Assembly (NCBI GenBank): GCA_012960035.1
Contig: DUBZ01000063.1
Coordinates: forward strand, 1 to 64,000
Source of the DNA: Myxococcales bacterium
GTDB taxonomy: Bacteria; Myxococcota_A; UBA9160; UBA4427
Reading direction: 5' to 3'
DNA: 64,000 nt
Made by a program: the position numbers and the translations under genes. This document shows positions 27,685-36,957 of the stretch, piece by piece. The first letter of the stretch is position 1. Each line of letters opens with the position of its first letter. The notes below the pieces were generated by a model. It searched no databases and had not been told where the DNA came from. It saw nothing but the letters and a program-made list of their open reading frames with translations.

Positions 27685-28281
27685 TCAGTCTAACGACCGC
27701 GCGCTCGCGCGAGTTTGACGCAAAGCCAGCAGGCGGTCGGCCATTGAAGCGGCGGTCGACGCAACGAGCAGCCAACCCATCATCACGATCAACCCGTCGT
27801 TCGGCCAAGACCATCCGATCGTGTTGCGGATAATCGGTGTCCCGAGCAAGACGAAATAGAAGATGCCGTTCCAGCGACCCAGTGCACTCGCGCGAAGGTA
27901 CTCGCCGGCGAGCGCGCGTGAATCAAGGGTGTACTGCACGAAGGCAAGTGCAATGAGGAGTGGTAATAAAGTTGGCGCGAGGTCCCGCGTTACTAGGGCC
28001 CCAATCCCAAGAACAACGAACGTCGCGTCGGTCGCGTGATCTAGCAGTGCACCGAACGGGGAACTTTCGCCGCGTTTGCGTGCCAGCGGGCCGTCGGCGA
28101 AGTCAGTCGCGATTGCGAATAGAAACACAAGCACCGCTTCGACGTCGCGCCCAGCGAACACCATGCAGCTACACACCGGCGCCGCGATCAAGCGAAGACT
28201 CGTGAGCGCGTTCGCCGCAGTCAGTCGCGTTGAGGTCGCGGTCGTGCTGTCACGCGTGGGCTCGGGCGAATCAGAATTCAT
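27685..28281 (-). CDS. CDP-alcohol phosphatidyltransferase family membrane enzyme
   Basis: A protein of about 198 residues with around six hydrophobic segments. It carries the full catalytic signature D-x2-D-G-x2-A-R-x8-G-x3-D-x3-D as DFADGPLARKRGESSPFGAL followed by LDHATD. Such enzymes transfer a CDP-linked phosphatidyl or alcohol group in phospholipid synthesis. The acceptor (glycerol-3-phosphate, inositol or other) cannot be told from the sequence. The ATG at 28281 is preferred over the longer frame to 28425, which overlaps proS. The gene starts 16 bp after proS ends, so the two are likely co-transcribed. Confidence 0.85.
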   Translation of the reverse strand: MNSDSPEPTRDSTTATSTRLTAANALTSLRLIAAPVCSCMVFAGRDVEAVLVFLFAIATDFADGPLARKRGESSPFGALLDHATDATFVVLGIGALVTRDLAPTLLPLLIALAFVQYTLDSRALAGEYLRASALGRWNGIFYFVLLGTPIIRNTIGWSWPNDGLIVMMGWLLVASTAASMADRLLALRQTRASARSLD

Positions 28282-28297
28282 GCGCCCCCCACTCTCC

Positions 28298-30007
28298 TCA
28301 GCGCCTTTCGGCGAGGACGGTTTCCATGATGGTTTCAGCGGCTCGATCGATGTCGAGGTCGTCGGTTTCGCCGTCGCGTCGAGTGCGCAGTTCAACCTTG
28401 CCGTCGGCAATGCCCTTGGGCCCAACCGTTAAGCGATACGGAAAACCGATCAGGTCGGCGTCCTTGAACTTCACGCCCGGTCGTTCGTCGCGATCGTCGA
28501 GCAAGACGTCGATGCCAAAGCCTATGAGCGCGTCATAGATGCGCTCGCCGACTTCCATGCATTCGACATTCTTGGGTTTCACAACGGTGATCACCACTTC
28601 GAAAGGCGCCACGTTGACAGGCCACACGATGCCGTTTTCGTCGTTGCAAGTTTCGACAACGGCGGCGAGGCTACGCTCGATCCCGATCCCGTACGAGCCC
28701 ATAATGATCGGACGCGCCTTTCCGTTTTGATCGAGAACGTTCGCCCCCATCGCTTCGCTGTACTTGGTGCCCAGCTTGAAGATGTGTCCAACTTCGATCG
28801 TCTTGTAGACCGACAGCGCCTTGCCGCATTGAACGCAAGCTTCGCCGTCTTTCACTTCTCGCAAGTCGAGCCAAGCCTTTACGTCGATGTCGCGTTCAAC
28901 GCTTACGCCGCGCAAGTGAAAGTCGTCTTCGTTTGCGCCGGTCGTCATCTTGGTGTGGCCGCGCAGCGATTCGTCGGCGATGATGAAGTGCTCGCTCACC
29001 CCGACAGCACCGAGACTTCCGGGCAGCGCGCCAAGCGCCGCCTTCACTTCTTCCGGCGTCGCCGGTCGCATCTCTTCCGCTTCGACGGTGTCGATTAGCT
29101 TTTGCTCAGAAAGCGAGTCGTCACCGCGCAAGAGCAAGAGCACCGGCTTGGTGTCGATCATGTAGACGAGAGTCTTGATCTGTTTGAAGCCCGGGGCTCC
29201 GCCTTCAAAAGTTTCTAGATCGGCGATCGTGCGAACACCCGGTGTTGCAAATTTTTCGAGAGCGTCCGGTCCGGCGTCGTTGACGGCCGGAATTGCACTG
29301 GTTGCCTTTTCGACATTGGCCGCATAGCCACATGCCTCGCACGCAGCGATCCAGTCTTCACCTGCGTCGCTTCGCAACATGAACTCGACCGATTGGCTTC
29401 CCCCCATTGCACCTGATGAAGCTTCGACGGCAACCGGCTCAAAGCCAATGCGCTTAAAGATCTTTCGGTACGCCTTGAAGTGTTGATCGAACGCGTAGTC
29501 GAGACCTTCTTCTTCGATGTCGAGGGAATACGAATCCTTCATCGTAAATTCGCGCACGCGCAGGAGCCCGCTCTTGGGCCGCGCTTCGTCGCGGTACTTC
29601 GTGTGAATCTGATACCAGATCTGAGGCATCTGTTTGTACGAACGCAGTTCGCTTGCGAGGTGAGCGAATATTTCTTCGGCCGTCATCCCCAGGCCAACGT
29701 CGGAGCCGCGACGATCTTCGAAGCGGAACATCTCCTGGCCCATCACATCCCAACGTCCGGACTTGTCCCAGATCTCTCGCGGGTGAAGCGTCGGAAGCTT
29801 GAACTCTTGACCGCCGAGTTCGTTCATTTCGTGACGAACGATTTCAGTGATCTTTTGCGCGACGCGGTAACCCATCGGGAGCAAGGTGTAGACCCCGGCC
29901 ATGAGCTGGCGCATGAAACCCGCGCGCAGCAGCAGCTTGTGGCTTACTGCTTCTGCATCACTCGGATCGTCTCGAAGAGTCGGAAGAAAAGACTTTGACC
30001 AGCGCAC
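28298..30007 (-). CDS. proS: Prolyl-tRNA synthetase, bacterial type
   Basis: A 569-residue class II synthetase that charges tRNA-Pro. The catalytic core starts MRWSKSFLPTLRDDPSDAEA and contains motif 2 (YRDEARPKSGLLRVREFTMK) and motif 3 (GSYGIGIERSLAAVVE). Between them, residues ~225-385, is the insertion domain that edits Ala-tRNA-Pro. A C-terminal anticodon-binding domain follows (PFEVVITVVK onward). The length and the insertion mark it as the long bacterial form rather than the archaeal/eukaryotic form. Nothing in it looks damaged. Confidence 0.97.
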   Translation of the reverse strand: MRWSKSFLPTLRDDPSDAEAVSHKLLLRAGFMRQLMAGVYTLLPMGYRVAQKITEIVRHEMNELGGQEFKLPTLHPREIWDKSGRWDVMGQEMFRFEDRRGSDVGLGMTAEEIFAHLASELRSYKQMPQIWYQIHTKYRDEARPKSGLLRVREFTMKDSYSLDIEEEGLDYAFDQHFKAYRKIFKRIGFEPVAVEASSGAMGGSQSVEFMLRSDAGEDWIAACEACGYAANVEKATSAIPAVNDAGPDALEKFATPGVRTIADLETFEGGAPGFKQIKTLVYMIDTKPVLLLLRGDDSLSEQKLIDTVEAEEMRPATPEEVKAALGALPGSLGAVGVSEHFIIADESLRGHTKMTTGANEDDFHLRGVSVERDIDVKAWLDLREVKDGEACVQCGKALSVYKTIEVGHIFKLGTKYSEAMGANVLDQNGKARPIIMGSYGIGIERSLAAVVETCNDENGIVWPVNVAPFEVVITVVKPKNVECMEVGERIYDALIGFGIDVLLDDRDERPGVKFKDADLIGFPYRLTVGPKGIADGKVELRTRRDGETDDLDIDRAAETIMETVLAERR

Positions 30008-30196
30008 CGCTTACTCCTGCGTCGCGGAACAAACGCAAAAGCGTCGCTTGCCGCGGTTTAAAGGCGTCGCAAGCATAGCTGGCCAAACTTCTCGGGCACT
30101 AAATGATCTGCTTTGAAACCATCGATCACGTACTGGGTGGCCGCATCGTCAATGCGACCGCCCCGCGTACGTACGCCATCTGTTCCAAATAGACGA

Positions 30197-31060
30197 TCAG
30201 AACGCCGTGCCATGCTCCAAGGTGTATTGCTCGAATGCCTCGACGAGTCGCGTCATGACGGGTCGCTCGAGCCCACCTGTTTGTTGACCGTCTAGAGTGG
30301 CGATCGGGACGACCTTGGCTCCGGAACCGGTGATAAAGACCTCGTCGGCACCCAACAAATCGAATCGGCCGAGATGGCATTCGCGAGTTTCGATTTTCAA
30401 CGCTTTGGCGATCTCGATCATGCTGTCTCTCGTGATGCCAGACAGCGAGCCATCGGTCACGGGCGGCGTTAGCAGCTCTCCGTTCCGCACGATGAAGACG
30501 TTCGCGACACTCGCCTCGGCGACGAGCCCCGCCTGGTTCAAGATCAGCGCTTCGTCCGCGCCCCGCAGCTTGGCTTCGCGCTTGGCGAGCACGTTGTTGA
30601 GGTAGTTGAGGCTCTTTACCCGGGGATCGACTGCGTCCGCGGCGGGCCGTCGGTAGCTCGATGTCACCATGTCGAGGCCCTTTTTGAGCTTGTCCGGCGC
30701 GAAGAGACGGATCCCGTCGACGAGGCAGATCAACGTGGGGTTGCTGCAAGTCGTCGGGTCGACGCCCAGTTCACCAACGCCGCGGGTCACGATGAGGCGG
30801 AGGTAGCCTTCCGTTTGCCCGAATTCGCGCGCAGTGTCGAGCACAACCTTCTTCATTGCGTCTAAGCCACCCGGGAGTTCGATACCGGTTGCCTTCGCAG
30901 AAGTCTCGAACCGATGCAGGTGGTCGGGCAAGCGAAACACTTTGCCGCCATAGATCCGCATCCCTTCAAAGATGCCGTCGCCGTAAAGGAGCCCGTGGTC
31001 GAGCACGCTGACGTTCGCGTCTTCTCGCGCAACAAATTTACCGTTCATCCAGATCTTCAT
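30197..31060 (-). CDS. ilvE: Branched-chain amino acid aminotransferase-like, PLP fold type IV
   Basis: A 287-residue enzyme of PLP fold type IV. It starts MKIWMNGKFVAREDANVSVL, with the active-site Arg/Tyr region DHGLLYGDGIFEGMRIY, the PLP lysine in DPRVKSLNYLNN, the EASVANVFIV strand and the phosphate-binding GITRDSMIEIAK. Family members transaminate Val, Leu and Ile; D-amino acid or aminodeoxychorismate activity cannot be excluded. The ATG at 31060 overlaps the stop of the IclR regulator as ATGA and has a GAAGG site upstream. The gene is therefore in an operon with, and probably controlled by, that regulator. Confidence 0.88.
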   Translation of the reverse strand: MKIWMNGKFVAREDANVSVLDHGLLYGDGIFEGMRIYGGKVFRLPDHLHRFETSAKATGIELPGGLDAMKKVVLDTAREFGQTEGYLRLIVTRGVGELGVDPTTCSNPTLICLVDGIRLFAPDKLKKGLDMVTSSYRRPAADAVDPRVKSLNYLNNVLAKREAKLRGADEALILNQAGLVAEASVANVFIVRNGELLTPPVTDGSLSGITRDSMIEIAKALKIETRECHLGRFDLLGADEVFITGSGAKVVPIATLDGQQTGGLERPVMTRLVEAFEQYTLEHGTAF

Positions 31061-31833
31061 TTTGAACCTTCTCCATCCACTCGCGCGAACTCGCTCTTGT
31101 CCGCTGTAAGTCTTGCTTCGATGCGTGCCGCTGCTGCGCGTACGTGTTCGGCAACCGCGTCTGTACCGATTTCTTTGAGGCGTGCCGCGGCCGCGCCGAT
31201 CGCGACTGCCGCAACCATGCGCCCGCGAAACAAAATGGGAGCAGCGACAACGCCAAGGCCAGACATCCATTCTTCGTCGCTTGTCGCCAAAGCGTTTTCA
31301 CGCACGTCTTCGATGACACCCGCAAGAGCGTCCGCGGCAACCGTCGTCTGTGATGTAAACGGCGTGGGTTCCGGTTCGGTGTCGACACGGTCCGGCGCAA
31401 ACGCGAGGTAGAGCTTTCCGACCGCGGTGGCGTGGACGGGCAAGCATTCGCCGACTTGGGGCGACGCCCGCAAGAAGCCCGTGCCCTCGGCTTTGTCGAT
31501 CACGACCAGCCGCTGCGAGCGCGCGGCGACAAGAAAGATGGTCTCTCCGACTGTGCCCGCTGTTTCTTCCAGCACGCTGCGCGCGAGTTCAACGATGGGC
31601 TCTCGCTCAAGCGCCCCGAGCCCGAGCGCGATGAGGGCCGTGCCGGTTTTGTACTGCCCGCGGTCCGAACGCTCGACGAGCCCGCGTCGGCCCAGCGCGG
31701 CGAGCAGTCGGTGGGTGCTCGACTTGGGCAAGCCGAGCGAGCGCCCGATCGCCGTAACACCCTGCGGCTCGCTGGCGGCATGCAGGTGAAAGAGGATGTC
31801 GACCGCTTTTTCGACTGTGCTTTGGGGGTCCAC
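31057..31833 (-). CDS. IclR-family transcriptional regulator
   Basis: A protein of about 258 residues. The N-terminal winged helix (STVEKAVDILFHLHAASEPQ, then GLPKSSTHRLLAALGRRGLV) is followed by the IclR ligand-binding domain (ECLPVHATAVGKLYLAF and GLGVVAAPILFRGRMVAAVA). It controls transcription in response to a small molecule not identifiable here. I prefer the GTG at 31833, which gives a normal N-terminus. The frame is open to an ATG at 31974, but that would place two operator-like palindromes inside the coding sequence. The aminotransferase gene is coupled to its 3' end. Confidence 0.85.
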   Translation of the reverse strand: MDPQSTVEKAVDILFHLHAASEPQGVTAIGRSLGLPKSSTHRLLAALGRRGLVERSDRGQYKTGTALIALGLGALEREPIVELARSVLEETAGTVGETIFLVAARSQRLVVIDKAEGTGFLRASPQVGECLPVHATAVGKLYLAFAPDRVDTEPEPTPFTSQTTVAADALAGVIEDVRENALATSDEEWMSGLGVVAAPILFRGRMVAAVAIGAAAARLKEIGTDAVAEHVRAAAARIEARLTADKSEFARVDGEGSK

Positions 31834-31887
31834 GTCTGGCCTTCGGATGCTGGGACGCGAGCTGTCCGCTCGGGTAATATCCACATG

Positions 31888-31904
31888 GTTCCAAATAACG
31901 GAAC
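31888..31904. promoter_or_regulatory. IclR-type operator candidate 1
   Basis: The 17-bp sequence GTTCCAAATAACGGAAC is a perfect GTTCC/GGAAC inverted repeat with a 7-base spacer, 55 bp upstream of the preferred IclR start. Inverted repeats of this size are usual targets of IclR proteins. Confidence 0.6.
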
Positions 31905-31907
31905 ATA

Positions 31908-31924
31908 GTTCGTTTATATGGAAC
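31908..31924. promoter_or_regulatory. IclR-type operator candidate 2
   Basis: GTTCGTTTATATGGAAC repeats the same design with one mismatch in the arms and the same 7-base spacer. The two sites are 20 bp apart centre to centre, about two helical turns, so dimers could bind side by side. Confidence 0.55.
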
Positions 31925-31982
31925 AGCCTATCGAACGAGGCCCGGCCCCGCAACAAAGCCGCCTCCGATCGCAAGCCGACGA

Positions 31983-33170
31983 CTAGACTTCGAAGCTGGC
32001 GAGGAGCGATCTGTCGGTGAGAACGTCGAGCTGCGAGCCGACGCCCGAGGAGGGGCCCAGCAGTTGGGCGCCCTGGAGCCCGAGGACCGGAACGCCCGAA
32101 GCGCGCTCCTCGAAGCAGCGGGCATCGCGACTCGCACCGTCCGCGCCCACCCGGTCGAGGGAAGCGCCGGACAGGTGCAGACAGAACGCGGTAGTCGGCC
32201 TGACCTGCGTGTCGACTAACGCCTCGAGGCTTTCCCGTGCCGACACCGCATCGCGAACCGCGATTCGGATCGTGGCGCCGGGGTCGACTTGCTCGGGCAA
32301 CAAGATCGCGTTTCTACGGAGATCGATGCCCGCCACGTTGTAGACCGCGGTCCCGTCGCAGAGCAGGTTCGACGTGGACACCGGACGACCGGGCCCCGTC
32401 GCGGGCACCACTGCGATCAACATCTGACGCAGCGACTCTGCACTCGCTGGCAGGTGTGCGGCCCGAGCGACCTCTTCCAAAAGTCCCAGCGCGGGCTGAC
32501 CGTCGAACGTACTGATCCAGCGGTCACGCGACCGGGTCACACAAAGGGGCGGCGACGCGACTCGGCAACCAAAGGACACATCGACGCGAGCCTGCAAAGC
32601 CCCCCTCAGAACCGCCGCAACGATGCCCCCCTGCATCAGCTCAGCATCGCGCCAAACAACCGCAGCACCGCGTGGGAGCGGACTCGCGCCCAGCCCCATC
32701 ACGATGGCTTCGGGCGCGCGTGCCTCGAGACGAGCCAGCAGCGGCCCCGGGCTTCGGCGCGCGACGTCCGCGAGCAAGAGGAGGGGGCTCGCCGCATCTG
32801 GCCCGGTTGCAAGGTGGTCGAGGATTTCACTGCCGCTTTCAGGGTCGTCCGTTTTCAAGTCGTCGAAAGCCACGGATTCGAGCTCGAGGCCTTCCAGCAG
32901 CGCGACACAGAGCCCGGGGTTTTCGGCCGTTCCTCGGCCAGCGGAAAACAAGCCAGCAACGCTCGAACCCACCATTGGGCAGCCCTCCAGCCTATCTCCG
33001 ACCGAGCCGATCAAAGTGGCAAGCTCGGGGCCCCAGGCCGCCGTCGCGAACACCAGCGCCGCGGACGGTCGGCGATTAGAACCGAGATCCCTGAGGGCCT
33101 CCGCCACCGCCTCAGCGGCCGCAGAGCTGGGCGAAAATTTATCTGAGAAACCGACACCGGCTCTGATCAT
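31983..33170 (-). CDS. FIST domain sensory protein
   Basis: A 395-residue soluble protein with FIST_N (starting MIRAGVGFSDKFSPSSAAAE, then ALVFATAAWGPELATLIGSV and GCPMVGSSVAG) and FIST_C (from about residue 230; GVPVLGLQGAQLLGPSSGV near the end). FIST domains are predicted to bind small ligands such as amino acids and often act with kinases or cyclases. No signalling domain is fused here. It stops about 150 bp upstream of the preferred IclR start and shares its direction. The ligand and partner are unknown. Confidence 0.85.
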   Translation of the reverse strand: MIRAGVGFSDKFSPSSAAAEAVAEALRDLGSNRRPSAALVFATAAWGPELATLIGSVGDRLEGCPMVGSSVAGLFSAGRGTAENPGLCVALLEGLELESVAFDDLKTDDPESGSEILDHLATGPDAASPLLLLADVARRSPGPLLARLEARAPEAIVMGLGASPLPRGAAVVWRDAELMQGGIVAAVLRGALQARVDVSFGCRVASPPLCVTRSRDRWISTFDGQPALGLLEEVARAAHLPASAESLRQMLIAVVPATGPGRPVSTSNLLCDGTAVYNVAGIDLRRNAILLPEQVDPGATIRIAVRDAVSARESLEALVDTQVRPTTAFCLHLSGASLDRVGADGASRDARCFEERASGVPVLGLQGAQLLGPSSGVGSQLDVLTDRSLLASFEV

Positions 33171-33449
33171 GCGCGTAGCATAGAGAACAGCCGGTTTGGA
33201 GCCTGGGAAAGAATTTTACCGAGGCGAACGCCATTTCCCCGTTGGCGGCGGTCGGCTAGGGTGCCCCTACGCCAGTACCTCAACCGGGTACTGCAACCCA
33301 CCCCCGGCAGTCTTAGATAACTATGCTCCGGTGCCCGTCACAAATTGGACAAGGCCGACTTATTCAACGTCGGTTGGTTCCTTACTTAACCTGTCCTGTC
33401 CTGGCCGATTCCGACTTGGCATTCTGTTGTTGTCGACACGAGGTCGGAA

Positions 33450-34691
33450 TTGTCTGAATTTGAATTTGTGGATGCGCCCGAAAGGGTCGCAGAACTCGCT
33501 GAGGAATTCCTCGCGGAGCCAGTTGTCGCCGTCGATACCGAGGCCGACAGCTTCTATCACTATTTTGACAAGACTTGTCTTGTCCAGATCAGTACGTCGA
33601 AGCATTCCTACTTGATCGACACGCTTGCATTCGATGGCCCCGAAGCGATGGCACCACTCGCGCCGGTCTTCTCTTCGCCGGACTGCCAGGTTCTGTTTCA
33701 CGCAGCCGAGTACGACATCTATGTGCTGAAGCGCGATTACGGGTACACGTTCGCAAACGTCTTCGACACGATGATTTCCGCGCAGTTACTGGGTTACAGC
33801 GCGGTCGGCCTTGCGGCCATCATCGAGCATCACTTCAACATCAAGGTGCCGAAGGACGAGCAGCGAAGCGATTGGTCGCGCCGCCCGCTTACGGAAAAGC
33901 AACTCACCTACGCGGTGGGCGACGTCCTGTACCTGTCCCGACTCGCCAAGAAGTTGGAGCGCGAACTCAAGAAGGCGGGCCGCCTGGAATGGGCGCAGGA
34001 AGACTTCGACACCCTGTGTCAGCGGCAGTGGCCCGACCGCACCTTCGACAAGCAGGGCTACTTTCGAATCAAGGGTGCGCGCAAGCTTGACCCCAAGAGT
34101 CTCAGCGTGCTCAAGGAGCTGTTCTTGATGCGCGACGCACGCGCACGCGAAATCGACAGACCCCCCTTCAAAGTCCTTGGCAACCGCACCCTGCTCGAAA
34201 TCGCGGAGAAAAAGCCAACCAAAGCGAGTCAGCTGAAGAACATCAAGGGCATCACTGAGCTGCTCGTGCGCCGTATGGGTGACGACATCCTCGCGGCAAT
34301 CGACGCGGGCCGTTCCGTTGATCATCCGCCGATCCCCAAGACGACCGGCACCGGCCGACGTAGAATGGATCGCAAGACCGAACGACGCGTGACGGAATTA
34401 AAAGCATGGCGCACGCGACGCTCTGAAGAACTGAAGCTCGACCCCGGTGTGCTTTGCCCGAACGCGTCTCTCGAAGCGATCGCCTGGCAGAATCCGACCC
34501 AGGGCAGCGACCTTGACGACGTGCCGGAACTCAAGGGTTGGTTCGTTCGCGCGTTTGGCGATGAAGTCTCGGAAGCACTCGCGGAGACACCCACCGCCTC
34601 GAAGTCCTCGGGCGATTCGGCTGAGCCTGAGCCGGGGGCCGAGTCAGACTCCGCAAAGAAGAGCGGCAAGAAACCGTCTTCGACCAAGTAA
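33450..34691 (+). CDS. rnd: Ribonuclease D
   Basis: A 413-residue 3'-5' exoribonuclease. The DEDD nuclease domain shows VVAVDTEADSF (Exo I), VLFHAAEYDIYVLKRDYG (Exo II) and the Exo III region YAVGDVLYLSRLAKKLE. Two HRDC-like helical regions follow (LFLMRDARAREIDRPPFKVL and a second near ELKAWRTRRSEELKLDPGVL). A short Ser/Lys-rich tail ends the protein. RNase D trims tRNA 3' ends and other small RNAs. The start is a TTG at 33450 with GAGG about seven bases upstream; no ATG gives a full domain. Confidence 0.93.
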   Translation: MSEFEFVDAPERVAELAEEFLAEPVVAVDTEADSFYHYFDKTCLVQISTSKHSYLIDTLAFDGPEAMAPLAPVFSSPDCQVLFHAAEYDIYVLKRDYGYTFANVFDTMISAQLLGYSAVGLAAIIEHHFNIKVPKDEQRSDWSRRPLTEKQLTYAVGDVLYLSRLAKKLERELKKAGRLEWAQEDFDTLCQRQWPDRTFDKQGYFRIKGARKLDPKSLSVLKELFLMRDARAREIDRPPFKVLGNRTLLEIAEKKPTKASQLKNIKGITELLVRRMGDDILAAIDAGRSVDHPPIPKTTGTGRRRMDRKTERRVTELKAWRTRRSEELKLDPGVLCPNASLEAIAWQNPTQGSDLDDVPELKGWFVRAFGDEVSEALAETPTASKSSGDSAEPEPGAESDSAKKSGKKPSSTK

Positions 34692-34866
34692 GCCAGGCGT
34701 CGACGTAAGCCGTCCATCTAAGCCACGGACCCAGCCTTGACGAGGCTCTGAGCGCCGTGCTTGCTAGCGGGCTCTACGCATTTCGTAGGGCAGGCACCAC
34801 GCCCGACTGCGCGCATTCGTCGGGCGCCCTTCAACGACTCAAGCACTCACGTGACTCCAAACGAAA

Positions 34867-34898
34867 ACGAGGCCTCCGGCTGTTGCCGAGGACCTCGT
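34867..34898. terminator. Interrupted stem-loop, possible rnd terminator or small RNA part
   Basis: Outer stem ACGAGG/CCTCGT and inner stem CTC-GGC/GCC-GAG close on a TGTT loop. It lies about 175 bp after rnd. No T-run follows on the plus strand, so intrinsic termination is uncertain. Confidence 0.4.
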
Positions 34899-34978
34899 TC
34901 GATCACTGATGCCGATCTCTCGGCACTTCACACGGTCATACGTCTTGGAGAGACACAAACATTGTTAGCGGGAGAGAT

Positions 34979-35012
34979 GGCCCCTCGGTCCGACCATCGG
35001 CGCCGAGGGGCC
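34979..35012. terminator. Perfect 10-bp stem-loop
   Basis: GGCCCCTCGG pairs exactly with CCGAGGGGCC across a 14-base loop, followed by TTACTTCC. It is stable enough to be a terminator or the 3' end of a small RNA. Confidence 0.5.
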
Positions 35013-35556
35013 TTACTTCCATAATCCGTTCACCTGTGGGGCAGAGCGTTGTGCGAGGTACCCTTCTTGGGAAAAGCGCCTCGCTCTTTTCTTTACTCCT
35101 GGTGGTGGTCCGAACTGGATGAACGCGCCCGAAACATCCAGTCTGATACCAGCGGATTGTGCTTGGTTCCGTATATTGCACACGACGTGCCAACCTCGTC
35201 CAAGTGCAAATATTTATTCAAGTATCTGATTTCATTTACCTTTTCCAGATTCTTGGGGGAATCGGCGATCTGAATTTTTTCGACAATCCGCAGCCGAATG
35301 ATGCACTGCCCACGGTTCCCCGACCGGAACCTCACGGGACACGCGCGGCGACCTTCGCAACTACCTGATATCAATGATGTTGCAATCCGCGAAGCCAAAT
35401 GTGGCGGCAGCCGAGTAGGTGCAAAAAAACGATGCACCCTAGTGCTCGATGTTACCGACAGTCCGTGCCCGCTACTGCTGCATGTCGGCTTCGCCAGGTT
35501 CGCGCGAATCTCAGCCCCCTCCCGCGACAAATTGAGAGCCGCGATAGACTGCCCGC

Positions 35557-36864
35557 GTGTTTGCCCAACGACGCGACCAATTTTTGAAATCCATGGGGAA
35601 AGACGCCGTCGCGATCGTAGTTGGCCACGACGTCGTGCGGCGGTCGAACGACTCCGACTATCCCTTCCGTCAGAGCAGCGATTTCCACTACCTCACGGGC
35701 TTCGACCACCCGAGCGCGGTTGCGATATTTCGCACCGACGGCGGCCCGCCGTTTACGCTCTTTGTCCAGCCGCGCGATCGGTCTGCAGAAACTTGGAACG
35801 GGTACCGACCCGGCCTTGAAGGTGCCAAGCAAGACTACGACGCGGACGCCGCGTTTCCGATTGAATCGTTACTCGAGGAGTTCCCGAAGCAAATCGAAAA
35901 AGCGGCGCGCCTCTATCACACCCTCGGCGAAGCCTCGGACTTAGATCGCACTTTGATCGAAGCGCTGGACGGACTTCGGCAACGCAGCAGGCTTGGCTTT
36001 GAACCTGCCAGCGAGATCGTAGATCCGCGTGACATCCTTCATGAGATGCGGCTGTTCAAAGAGCCAGGCGAAGTAGAGATCATGCGTCGCGCCGCGGCGA
36101 TCTCATGCACGGCGCATCAACAAGCCGCGCGCATTTGTCGAGACGGTCGCTACGAGTACGAACTTGAAGCGGCACTCGGCCATACGTTTCGGCGGCTTGG
36201 TGGCAGCGGTCCCGCCTACACGTCGATCGTCGGCGGTGGCAAGAACGCAACCATTCTGCACTACGTCACGAACGATCAAAAGCTCAATGACGGCGACTTG
36301 TGTTTGATCGACGCCGGCGTTGAACTCGAAGGCTACGCGTCGGACGTTACGCGTACTTATCCGGTAGGTGGACGATTCGAGGGCGCGGGCCGAGACGTCT
36401 ATGAAGTCGTACTTGCGGCACAAGACGCAGGACTCGCGGCTTGTCGTCCAGGGAATAACCTCCCCGACATTCACGCAACAACGATCCGTACGCTGATCGA
36501 AGGGATGGTTTCCCTTGGCCTGCTTTCCGGCACCGTCGATGACTTGTTCAAGAGCGATGCTTATCGCCAGTACTACATGCATGGCACTAGCCACTGGCTT
36601 GGGCTCGACGTACACGACGTCGGGACTTATACGATCAAGGCGAAGCCGCGTCCGCTCGAGCCCGGCATGGCGTTCACGATGGAACCGGGGATCTATGTTC
36701 CACTGGACGACGAGAAGGCGCCCGAACACTTGCGCGGGATCGGGGTTCGGATCGAAGATGATGTCGTAGTAACCCGCGACGGAATCGAAAACCTGAACGA
36801 CGCCATCCCGAAGAAACCCGATGACGTCGAAGCATGGATGCGTGACCAACCCGCTCTGCGCTGA
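35557..36864 (+). CDS. pepP: Xaa-Pro aminopeptidase, M24B
   Basis: A 435-residue metalloprotease removing N-terminal residues next to proline. The N-terminal creatinase-like domain (FRQSSDFHYLTGFDHPSAVA) is followed by the pita-bread domain with metal ligands in DGDLCLIDAGVELEGYASDV (Asp, Asp), HGTSHWLGLDVHDVG (His), FTMEPGIYVP (Glu) and RIEDDVVV (Glu). All five ligands appear present. The start is a GTG at 35557 with only a weak ribosome site. It stands alone, upstream of acs on the same strand with a gap of about 90 bp. Confidence 0.94.
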   Translation: MFAQRRDQFLKSMGKDAVAIVVGHDVVRRSNDSDYPFRQSSDFHYLTGFDHPSAVAIFRTDGGPPFTLFVQPRDRSAETWNGYRPGLEGAKQDYDADAAFPIESLLEEFPKQIEKAARLYHTLGEASDLDRTLIEALDGLRQRSRLGFEPASEIVDPRDILHEMRLFKEPGEVEIMRRAAAISCTAHQQAARICRDGRYEYELEAALGHTFRRLGGSGPAYTSIVGGGKNATILHYVTNDQKLNDGDLCLIDAGVELEGYASDVTRTYPVGGRFEGAGRDVYEVVLAAQDAGLAACRPGNNLPDIHATTIRTLIEGMVSLGLLSGTVDDLFKSDAYRQYYMHGTSHWLGLDVHDVGTYTIKAKPRPLEPGMAFTMEPGIYVPLDDEKAPEHLRGIGVRIEDDVVVTRDGIENLNDAIPKKPDDVEAWMRDQPALR

Positions 36865-36957
36865 GCTACACCAGAAAAACGCCTAACTACTCGCAATGCC
36901 AAAATTTGCCAGACACACATTCGCATCAAATTCAGTTCTCGAAGGAGCGCCAGTTCT

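Larger units (their letters stand above)
34692..35556. other. 865-bp intergenic region with two strong hairpins
   Basis: No protein-like frame on either strand. The first third holds two stable stem-loops listed separately. Around 35200-35290 the sequence is AT-rich (CAAATATTTATTC), unlike the surroundings, and could include the pepP promoter. No known RNA family was recognised. Confidence 0.5.
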
